DNA of 6,398 bases from SYAC01 sp046048055 (GTDB lineage: Bacteria > Planctomycetota > Phycisphaerae > Phycisphaerales > SM1A02). Positions within the stretch are counted from its first letter, which is position 1. Each line of letters begins with the position of its first letter. The translations under genes were made by a program, and so were the position numbers. The notes beneath the pieces were generated by a model. That model did no database searches, was not told the origin of the DNA, and saw only the letters and a program-made list of their open reading frames with translations. This document shows, in pieces, positions 1-5,072 of this stretch. The stretch is taken from contig JBJOGW010000004.1 of NCBI GenBank assembly GCA_046048055.1, positions 1 to 6,398 on the forward strand, given 5' to 3'.

Positions 1-45
1 GCCGGTACAGGCCGCAAGATGAACTCGTTCCAGACGCAACGGCAT
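1..45 (-). CDS. 5' end of a B12-riboswitch-controlled gene, product unknown
   Basis: Only the first codons are in the window, and the gene continues past position 1. The frame can start at ATG 57-55, ATG 45-43 or TTG 39-37, all in the same frame. From ATG 45 it reads MPLRLERVHLAACTG. A strong GGAGG lies at 50-46 on the minus strand. It directly touches ATG 45, which is too close, and is six bases from TTG 39, which is ideal spacing; TTG 39 may therefore be the true start. The gene lies just downstream of a cobalamin riboswitch, so its product probably belongs to B12 synthesis, uptake or a B12-replaceable reaction. That is inferred from context only, as fifteen residues do not identify a family. 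A competing frame starting at ATG 80-78 (MGSRTASDGL...) is also open to the edge but lacks an SD site. Confidence 0.42.
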   Translation of the reverse strand, partial: MPLRLERVHLAACTG

Positions 46-66
46 CCTCCAATCCATCGGAGGCCG
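40..66 (-). promoter_or_regulatory. SD-sequestering hairpin (riboswitch expression platform)
   Basis: Read on the minus strand, CCTCC (63-59) pairs perfectly with GGAGG (50-46) across an 8-base loop. The outer CGG (66-64) can pair with CCG (42-40), leaving the ATG at 45-43 bulged out. GGAGG is the only good ribosome site before the downstream gene, so this stem would hide it. It begins about 36 bases after the end of the B12 aptamer. I see no T-run that would make it a terminator, so control of translation initiation is the better reading. How ligand binding favours this fold, for example through a kissing loop, cannot be seen by eye. Confidence 0.6.
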
Positions 67-101
67 TCCGTGACCCCATGGCGCGGGGGTTCGGACCGAA
101 G

Positions 102-318
102 GTCGAGGCAGGTCTTCCGGCTTCGGGTGCACGTCGCCCGCCTTCCCGGCCCATGGTGGGCCAGTGGCTTCTGGGCGACGCGTTGCGGAGCCTGTGGGCC
201 CCGCGCCCGTCACGGCGGCGCGTCCGCGGCGGAATCTCACCGCCTTCCCTCAACCTGCTCGCCACATGCTGCGGAGAGCAGGGTCGGTGCCCGGGATCCT
301 CCCCCAGGACACCTCGAC
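102..318 (-). ncRNA. Cobalamin (B12) riboswitch aptamer
   Basis: The minus strand carries the hallmarks of the cobalamin riboswitch in the right order. P1 forms between GTCGAGG (318-312) and CCTCGAC (108-102). AGGTGTCC (about 314-307) begins a P2 arm closed by GGGCACC (about 292-286). P3 is CCTGCTC/GAGCAGG (282-276 with 260-254). AGGGAA follows, then a GGCGG-TGAGATT-CCGCC hairpin (244-228). GCCACTGG (168-161) and GGGAAGG (about 148-142) come next. The 3' B12 box AAGCCGGAAGACCTGCCT (123-106) agrees with the published B12-box consensus at almost all positions. These RNAs bind adenosyl- or hydroxocobalamin and normally repress B12 synthesis, transport or B12-independent isozyme genes. The one controlled here reads leftward out of the window. 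Confidence 0.93.
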
Positions 319-325
319 GCTCTTG

Positions 326-331
326 AGGATA
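326..331 (-). promoter_or_regulatory. Possible -10 box for the riboswitch transcript
   Basis: The minus strand reads TATCCT at 331-326. Seven bases later, at 318, is the first base of the riboswitch P1 stem. A transcript starting at the normal distance from this box would therefore begin almost exactly at the aptamer. No convincing -35 hexamer is seen 16-19 bases upstream. The call rests on position and a partial match to TATAAT. Confidence 0.4.
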
Positions 332-418
332 GCGACGGCATGCCACGTCGCCTTTGAGGCGAATTCGGTACCTTTCCCGCTTCTCGGCCCTGCGGCCGCA
401 TCTGTGGAGATCCATCGA

Positions 419-2893
419 ATGCCCCTCGCTCTTGCGCTTGCCTTTCTCCTTTCGCTTCTTGTGTGCCCCGTGCCAGCCATGGCCCAGGACACGCCCGCGG
501 ACGAGCCGCCTGTCTCGGGCGACGAGCCGATGGACGAGGGGGACGCCGAAGAGGACGAGGAGTCGGGCGAAGACGAGGTGGACGGGCCCTCAACGGCTCA
601 GATGGCGGCCCAGATGGCGCAGGCCGTGCGGATGCTCGATGCCCAGCTTGCACGGATCGACGACCCCGAGCAGCTTCGGCAGATGCTGGCGATGATGGAG
701 GCGCAGGTGGCCCAGATGGGCGATGTGCCGCCCGAGGCGAGGATGGGCATGCAGATGCTGCGTGCCAAGGTTCAGGCCCGCATCGATGAGCTGACCGGAG
801 GCGGTTCGCAGCAGGCCGATGCCGCAGAGGAAGCCGTGGCCGACGTGCCCGCCACCCCGCAGCAGCAGGAGGCCCTGGAGGCGTGGATGCACACCGTGCT
901 GATCGGTCGGCCCGATCTGGCCAAGGCGGCGGCCGAGATCTTGTTGGCGCCGGCGCTCTCCGACAAGGCCATGGCGGACATGGTGGATCGGGCGGGCTTG
1001 GGCGAGCGCTTCGACCGCGCGGTGACGGCAAGCCGCTCCATGGAGGGCGTGAGCCGTCTCTCGGAGATGCTCTCGGCCAAGCTGGAGGCCGGGCGCCTGG
1101 CCATGGCGCGCGATCCGGTGCGGATTCGCCAGTCGGTCTCGCAGCTCACGGGCACGCTGCGCCAGCAGGCGCTGGCCATGCAGCGACTGGAGGCGGCTGG
1201 CGCCTTCGCGGTGCCGCCGCTGCTCAAGGTGATCATGGATGGCCAGGACTCGCAGATGGGCGTGATGGCCGAGCGGGCCCTGCTGCAGATCGGTCGGCCC
1301 GCCGCGGTGCCGCTGTGCGAGGCGTTGCTGCAGTTGCCGGCCTCGCGTCAGCTGGTGGTGTGCCGGCTGCTGGGCTCGATCGGCTCGCGTGTCGCGGCGC
1401 CTTGGCTGGCTTCGCTGGCCGCGCAGCCGGGCGTGACCAGCGACGTGCGGAGCGCGGCCATGGACGCGATGTCGCGCATCGGCGTGGGCTCGGTGGAGCC
1501 TGCGCCGCTCTGGACCTCGTTGGCGCGCAGCTACCTGGTCGGCGGGGACGGGCTGCTTCCCTATCCGAGCGAGGCGATGCAGGTGCTCTGGAACTTCGAC
1601 TCCGACCATGGCCTGATGCCGAGGGAGTTGGCCTCGGATCCCTACCTGGACACCATGGCCCAGCGATGCGCCACCCAGGCCATGCGGCTGGATGACCAGG
1701 ACAGCCTGGCCCTGAGCGTGTACCTGGCGGCCGGACTTCGGCTTGCTCCGGAAGGAACCGAGAGCGAGGACGGCGAGCTCTCCCCGCAGGCCATGGTCAT
1801 GGCGGCGGGACCGGGCGTGGCCCAGCAGGTGCTTTCGCTGGCCCAGGAGATCCGCGATCCGGGCCTTCAGCTCTCGGCCATTCGCGTGCTGGCCCGAACC
1901 GCAAGCGCTGCCAGCCTGACGGCGTCCGGCGAGAGCGGACCGATGAACCGCGCCCTGGAGAGTTCCAACCGATTGGTTCGACTCGAGGCAGCGCTCACCT
2001 GGGCTTCGGCCATGCCGTCTTCCAGCTTTGGCCGCTGCGACAGCGTGGTGCCGATCCTGGCCGCGGCCATGCGGGCCGGTGGCAGGCCGTCGGCGGCGGT
2101 GCTGGCCGAGCAGGACGAGGATCGTCGCGTGATCGAAGGTTGGCTGCAGCAGGCCGGTTTCGTGCTGCTGGGTGGCGATCGTTCGATGGAGGGGCTTCGC
2201 TCGGCGCTCACGGGCCGCGGCATGCCGGACATGGTGGTGGTGGCCGGGTCGGCGGCGACCGTGAACGTTCAGAGCCAGCGGGTGCGGAGCGAGTCCGTGA
2301 CCGGCGGCTCGCTTCTGCTGCTGGCGGTGCCCGAGACCGAGCGTGGGTTGCTGGACCGCAGCCTGCGCGAGGATCGGGGCGTCAACATGTGGATGCTCGG
2401 CGACGGTTCCGACACGTTCCTGGGCGCGGTGCAGGTGCTTCAGGAGCGGGCGGGCGGCGGTGCCTCCACGCCCGAGATGTCCACCACCATGGCCATGGCG
2501 GCGGCCAGCGCGCTTGCCCGCATCGGCGCATCGGGCGGCGGCGTGTTCCGGATGCAGGACGCCGAACTGGACCTGATCGACGCCCTTCGCGAGCAGTCCG
2601 GCGATCTTCGGATGGAGGTGGCCGAGGTGCTGGCTTGGGTGCCCACGGAGGCGGCCCAGCGTGCCCTGCTCGGCAAGGCGCTGGAGCCCGCGGATGCTGA
2701 CGAGCAGGCCGGACTGCTTCGCGCGGCGGCGGCCAGCGCCCGGCGTTTCGGCGACAAGGCGGATCCCGGCCAGGTGGAGCGGCTTCGCGAGATCATGACC
2801 GGTGGCGCCGGGCAGGTTTCCGATGCGGCTGCGGCGTGCTACGGCGCCCTGAACCTGGGGCCCCGCGAGACGATCCGCATGATCGTGCGCTAG
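419..2893 (+). CDS. Exported HEAT-repeat protein, 824 aa
   Basis: I chose ATG 419 because GGAGA (406-410) precedes it by eight bases and a clean Sec signal peptide follows: MPLALALAFLLSLLVCPVPA then MA, with likely cleavage AMA|QD after residue 22. The upstream extension back to 164 would run through the riboswitch region and is rejected. The mature protein starts with an acidic Asp/Glu-rich linker (about 35-56) and a Met/Gln-rich helical, possibly coiled-coil, segment (57-125). Helical repeats typical of HEAT/armadillo proteins follow; the clearest are at 263-355, for example around the AERALLQIG and RSAAMDAMSRIG helix ends. Another set lies at about 685-778. Residues 580-675 look different: hydrophobic strands VVVAG and SLLLLAV alternate with helices, suggesting an inserted alpha/beta domain. 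HEAT proteins are protein-binding scaffolds and no catalytic residues are evident. The role is unknown, with a periplasmic or envelope location inferred. TACCTT at 368-373 could be its -10 box, but this is weak. Confidence 0.88.
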   Translation: MPLALALAFLLSLLVCPVPAMAQDTPADEPPVSGDEPMDEGDAEEDEESGEDEVDGPSTAQMAAQMAQAVRMLDAQLARIDDPEQLRQMLAMMEAQVAQMGDVPPEARMGMQMLRAKVQARIDELTGGGSQQADAAEEAVADVPATPQQQEALEAWMHTVLIGRPDLAKAAAEILLAPALSDKAMADMVDRAGLGERFDRAVTASRSMEGVSRLSEMLSAKLEAGRLAMARDPVRIRQSVSQLTGTLRQQALAMQRLEAAGAFAVPPLLKVIMDGQDSQMGVMAERALLQIGRPAAVPLCEALLQLPASRQLVVCRLLGSIGSRVAAPWLASLAAQPGVTSDVRSAAMDAMSRIGVGSVEPAPLWTSLARSYLVGGDGLLPYPSEAMQVLWNFDSDHGLMPRELASDPYLDTMAQRCATQAMRLDDQDSLALSVYLAAGLRLAPEGTESEDGELSPQAMVMAAGPGVAQQVLSLAQEIRDPGLQLSAIRVLARTASAASLTASGESGPMNRALESSNRLVRLEAALTWASAMPSSSFGRCDSVVPILAAAMRAGGRPSAAVLAEQDEDRRVIEGWLQQAGFVLLGGDRSMEGLRSALTGRGMPDMVVVAGSAATVNVQSQRVRSESVTGGSLLLLAVPETERGLLDRSLREDRGVNMWMLGDGSDTFLGAVQVLQERAGGGASTPEMSTTMAMAAASALARIGASGGGVFRMQDAELDLIDALREQSGDLRMEVAEVLAWVPTEAAQRALLGKALEPADADEQAGLLRAAAASARRFGDKADPGQVERLREIMTGGAGQVSDAAAACYGALNLGPRETIRMIVR

Positions 2894-2899
2894 GCGCAG

Positions 2900-2971
2900 A
2901 GCCACCTACGGGATTTGAACCCGTGACCTGAGCTTTACGAAAGCTCCGCTCTACCGCTGAGCTAAGGTGGC
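2900..2971 (-). tRNA. tRNA-Thr, anticodon CGT
   Basis: Read on the minus strand, the full cloverleaf is present. The acceptor stem GCCACCT/AGGTGGC pairs at all seven positions. The D arm is GCTC/GAGC with a GG-containing loop. The anticodon stem GAGCT/AGCTC encloses the loop TTCGTAA, giving anticodon CGT, which reads the ACG threonine codon. The T arm is ACGGG-TTCAAAT-CCCGT. The discriminator base is T (position 2900) and no CCA is encoded, as TCTG follows, so the CCA end must be added by the nucleotidyltransferase. The gene ends six bases from the stop codon of the convergent HEAT-repeat gene. Confidence 0.97.
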
Positions 2972-3007
2972 AGTGCGCGGCAGGCTGGGACGCCGCGCGG
3001 GGCCGCA

Positions 3008-3013
3008 AGTGTA
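3008..3013 (-). promoter_or_regulatory. Possible -10 box upstream of tRNA-Thr
   Basis: TACACT is found on the minus strand at 3013-3008, inside the context GTTACACTTG. The same TTACACTT string precedes the plus-strand gene at 3751. Initiation about seven bases downstream would give the tRNA precursor a 5' leader of roughly 30 bases. No clear -35 box is seen. Confidence 0.4.
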
Positions 3014-3040
3014 ACGTGAGGATTCGCGGGACGGATCCCT

Positions 3041-3199
3041 CTAGAACAGGAACCGCAGACCCACCATGGCGGTGAAGAGCGAGTCGCCTCGGTTGGTCGA
3101 CTGCTGCCACAGCGAGAACTGGATGGCCATCTCGAAGGCGAACCGGGTTCCCTCCATCAGGATGCCGGGCGCCAGCACGGCGCGGAGAGATGGATGCAT
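3041..3199 (-). pseudogene. Short ORF matching only the C-terminal strands of an outer-membrane beta-barrel
   Basis: This minus-strand frame encodes 52 aa from ATG 3199 to TAG 3043-3041. The end, SLFTAMVGLRFLF, alternates polar and hydrophobic residues and finishes in Phe, the classic last strand of a beta-barrel outer-membrane protein. APGILMEGTRFAFEMAIQF and SLWQQ add two more such strands. The pattern 'pG...R.a.E.aiq...wq...GLRFLF' resembles the tail of PF13557-type outer-membrane transporters (recognised by eye, not searched), which are several times longer. The frame stays open upstream to a TGA at 3313 without any ATG, GTG or TTG, and its third-position GC drops there. A strong AGGAGA at 3212-3207 sits seven bases before ATG 3199, so it could be expressed as a tiny protein. 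A remnant left after loss of the 5' part is slightly more likely, since three strands cannot form a barrel. Confidence 0.42.
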
Positions 3200-3239
3200 G
3201 ACGATGTCTCCTGAAAGGGGGATCGAAGGAACGGCAACG

Positions 3240-3297
3240 GGCGGATCGGCCGCCTGACCCGCGACGTGCGGGTCGCCGCTGGGCGCGCGGAGCGCGC
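3240..3297. other. Cluster of three GC-rich hairpins
   Basis: Three perfect inverted repeats follow one another: GGCGG/CCGCC (3240-3244 with 3250-3254), GACCCGC/GCGGGTC (3256-3262 with 3268-3274) and GCGCGC/GCGCGC (3283-3288 with 3292-3297). They fill the gap between the stop of the cysteine-rich gene and the SD site of the short barrel-tail ORF, both on the minus strand. No T-tract follows on either strand, so they do not look like a standard intrinsic terminator. They could stop transcription without a T-tract, protect an mRNA 3' end or act as a leader for the short ORF. Confidence 0.5.
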
Positions 3298-3326
3298 AGA
3301 AAATCCTCGATCAGGTCTGGAGACAG

Positions 3327-3683
3327 TCAGGACTGGAGCAGGACGTCGCGACCACGGCACGCGATGCCGTTCCACGAGCGGGTGGGCAGTTTGGAGCGGC
3401 AGGTGGCGTGATCCGGCGCGGACGGCGCCCCGGTCACGCGCACCAGATCCGCGGCGAGCCGATCCAGCTCGCGGGCTGCACCGGTGGTGGCCACGCGAGC
3501 GGGGGTTGCGGGCCGTTCAGGAGCCTCCTCGATGCAGCACGGACATCCGACTGGAGGGCACGCGCATCCCTGATCGCAGCACGCGGGGGCGGGTACCACA
3601 GGGCCGGCCTGGGTGGCGGCCACCGGCATCCACGGCCATGCCATGGAGAGCGCCAGCAGCAGCGAGAGGAGTGATCGGCCCAT
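3327..3683 (-). CDS. Small secreted cysteine-rich protein
   Basis: From ATG 3683 this reads 118 aa, beginning MGRSLLSLLLALSMAWPW, a good Sec signal peptide with probable cleavage near TQA|GP (after residue 26). ATG 3704 or TTG 3719 would lengthen it by 7 or 12 residues but would blur the signal peptide. The mature protein opens with a dense cysteine patch, CCDQGCACPPVGCPCC (35-50), with two more Cys at 95 and 109. An Ala/Arg-rich segment lies between. Closely packed Cys pairs in an exported protein suggest metal binding or disulphides, but no named family is recognised. Third codon positions are strongly G/C, like the neighbouring genes, which supports true coding. No SD site is seen. It is divergent from the cysteine-synthase-like gene and lies upstream of the barrel-tail ORF on the same strand. 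Confidence 0.6.
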   Translation of the reverse strand: MGRSLLSLLLALSMAWPWMPVAATQAGPVVPAPACCDQGCACPPVGCPCCIEEAPERPATPARVATTGAARELDRLAADLVRVTGAPSAPDHATCRSKLPTRSWNGIACRGRDVLLQS

Positions 3684-3738
3684 GCAGGACAATGTGGCGA
3701 CCATGCGCAGGCAGGACAAGATCGGTTCGGCGGTTCCT

Positions 3739-3744
3739 TACACT
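3739..3744 (+). promoter_or_regulatory. TACACT -10 box placed for leaderless transcription
   Basis: TACACT is followed by exactly six bases (ttgacg) and then ATG 3751. RNA polymerase would be expected to start at or next to the A of that ATG, giving an mRNA without a 5' leader. The same geometry, TAGACT plus six bases plus ATG, recurs at 4726-4740. No SD site precedes ATG 3751, which fits. A -35 element is not evident. Confidence 0.6.
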
Positions 3745-3750
3745 TTGACG

Positions 3751-4728
3751 ATGCCAGGCCTGGCCCCCGAGGTCGCGGAACTGCCCGAACTGGGCGTGTG
3801 CGTGCAGGCCACGCCGCTGGTTCGGGTGCAGCTGGCTGCGGACCGGCCGGTGGTCTGGTGCAAGGCCGAGTACATGCATCCCTCCGGAAGCACCAAGGAT
3901 CGCATCGCCGCCCACATGCTCTGTCATGCGTGGCGGCGAGGGCGACTGAAGGCCGGTGACTGGGTGGCCGAGGCCAGCAGCGGCTCCACCAGCATCGCCA
4001 TGAGCATGGTCTGTGCGCGGCTGGGCTTGCGATTTGCCGCCTTCATGCCGGAGGGCGTGAGCCAGGAGCGCGTGTGGATGATCGCCGGCTACGGTGGCCA
4101 GGTGCACCTGACCCCCAAGGCGGAGGGCATCGTGGGCGCTCTGGCGGCGTGCAGGGCCTGGGCCGCCGCGCACGGCGCCTTCGAGCCTCGACAGTTCGAG
4201 AATCCCGAGAACGCCCAGGCCCATCGCTGCGGCACCATGCGCGAGGCGCTGCGGCAGTTGCCAGGGGGGCGTCTGGACGCCTACGTGAGCGGCGTGGGCA
4301 CCGGCGGCACGCTCGAGGGCATGCGCTGCGCGGTCCAGGACGCGGGGCTTCGGGTTCGGGCCTTCGCGGCGCGACCCGTGGCCGGTTCCCGGGGCGCCGG
4401 ATGCGACTGTTTCGCCGCCGCGGAGCAGTGCAGCTTTTCCAGCCGCATTCCTGGGGTGCTCGAGGGGATGAGCCACCTGTATCGGCCCGATTCGTTCGAG
4501 CATCTGGAGGTGATCGAGGTGGCCGACGAGGAGGCGTTGCGCGTCACGCGGGAACTGATCCGTCTTGGGCACCCGGTCGGGCCGAGCAGCGGCCTGAACG
4601 TGGCGGCCGCCATGAGGGCCGCTGAGCGATTGTCGCCAGGCGCGGTGATCCTGAGCGTGCTCTGTGACCGCATGGAGCGGTACTTCAGCACCGAACTCTT
4701 CAGCGGCTGGAATCTGGGTGGCAGGTAG
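3751..4728 (+). CDS. PLP-dependent cysteine synthase family protein
   Basis: The protein is 325 aa from ATG 3751, the usual size for cysteine synthase / cystathionine beta-synthase fold-type II PLP enzymes. Lys49 in PSGSTKDR is the expected Schiff-base lysine. GTGGT (183-187) is the phosphate-binding loop. FENPENAQAH (149-158) and GPSSGLN (277-283) match family blocks, as does the C-terminal CDRMERYFST (305-314). The substrate loop, usually TSGNTG, is SSGSTS (76-81), so the Asn that normally contacts the cofactor is Ser. Similar SSGST loops occur in cysteine-desulfhydrase-like relatives, so the reaction may be cysteine breakdown or a variant beta-replacement rather than O-acetylserine sulfhydrylation. 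ATG 3682 is an alternative start (AGGAG ten bases upstream), but it would overlap the divergent gene and add a non-conserved tail. The protein is likely cytoplasmic. Confidence 0.88.
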   Translation: MPGLAPEVAELPELGVCVQATPLVRVQLAADRPVVWCKAEYMHPSGSTKDRIAAHMLCHAWRRGRLKAGDWVAEASSGSTSIAMSMVCARLGLRFAAFMPEGVSQERVWMIAGYGGQVHLTPKAEGIVGALAACRAWAAAHGAFEPRQFENPENAQAHRCGTMREALRQLPGGRLDAYVSGVGTGGTLEGMRCAVQDAGLRVRAFAARPVAGSRGAGCDCFAAAEQCSFSSRIPGVLEGMSHLYRPDSFEHLEVIEVADEEALRVTRELIRLGHPVGPSSGLNVAAAMRAAERLSPGAVILSVLCDRMERYFSTELFSGWNLGGR

Positions 4729-4731
4729 ACT
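4726..4731 (+). promoter_or_regulatory. TAGACT -10 box overlapping a stop codon
   Basis: TAGACT lies exactly six bases before ATG 4738. Its first three bases are the TAG stop of the cysteine-synthase-like gene. The spacing equals that of TACACT before ATG 3751, and the start lacks an SD site. This suggests an internal leaderless promoter for the second part of the cluster. No -35 box was recognised. Confidence 0.5.
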
Positions 4732-4737
4732 CACGAA

Positions 4738-5055
4738 ATGTCCCACGGTCACCAGACGAGTCCCCATGCCCATCGCGGTGCCGGCCGGCCCATGGGCTTT
4801 CGGCACGCCGTTCGGCTGTTCCTGCTGAACGCGGTGCTGTACGGTTCCTGTGCCGCCTTTGCGGGCCTGATCGTGGGTGACTATCTGCCGGTGGAGCAGC
4901 AGGGTCGCGTGATCGTGGCCTTTGGCGTGGTGCCGCTGGTGGTGGCGCTGGTGAGCACCGTGGCTCACCTGCGGGCGCATCGCTGGACCAGCGTGGACGA
5001 CATGGCTGAGCGGTTCACGCACCCGCACCAGCAGCGCATGCGCGGCGACGCCTGA
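4738..5055 (+). CDS. Small two-helix membrane protein
   Basis: The protein is 105 aa. It starts with a His-rich hydrophilic stretch (MSHGHQTSPHAH, 1-12). Two hydrophobic segments fit membrane helices: about 24-47 (AVRLFLLNAVLYGSCAAFAG region) and about 58-78 (VIVAFGVVPLVVALVSTVAH). A short loop, DYLPVEQQGR, separates them. The tail 79-105 is charged and also rich in His and Arg. No family is recognised and no catalytic motif is visible. The gap to the upstream stop is nine bases and the next start is 17 bases after its own stop, so it belongs to the cluster. It has no SD site; a TAGACT box six bases upstream points to leaderless expression. The N-terminal histidines could bind metal, but that is speculation. 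Confidence 0.78.
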   Translation: MSHGHQTSPHAHRGAGRPMGFRHAVRLFLLNAVLYGSCAAFAGLIVGDYLPVEQQGRVIVAFGVVPLVVALVSTVAHLRAHRWTSVDDMAERFTHPHQQRMRGDA

Positions 5056-5072
5056 GACGCCTGTCGCCGAAC

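Noticed and set aside
19..357. Plus-strand small ORFs over the divergent control region
   Set aside because: They are antisense to a structured RNA and have Arg/Pro/Gly-rich translations, with no SD site.
361..398. Adjacent EcoRI and KpnI sites plus a NotI site, resembling a cloning polylinker
   Set aside because: The surrounding bases match the genomic composition, and the spacing does not match a vector linker that I can identify. Coincidence in GC-rich DNA is enough.
164..418. N-terminal extension of the HEAT-repeat protein to ATG 164
   Set aside because: It would translate the complement of the B12 riboswitch and bury the signal peptide 85 residues inside the protein. ATG 419 has an SD site.
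590..2905. A 771-codon open frame antisense to the HEAT-repeat gene
   Set aside because: Its translation is rich in His, Arg and Gly with no domain. It mirrors the G/C-rich codons of the sense gene, and it runs through the tRNA end.
3157..3375. A 72-codon minus-strand frame between the cysteine-rich gene and the barrel tail
   Set aside because: Its translation is Arg/Pro/Ser-rich with no domain or SD site, and it overlaps the hairpin cluster and the coding-like barrel-tail frame.
3613..3750. Longer N-termini for the cysteine-synthase-like protein (starts at 3613 or 3682)
   Set aside because: They overlap the divergent cysteine-rich gene and add no family-conserved residues. ATG 3751 has a well-placed -10 box.
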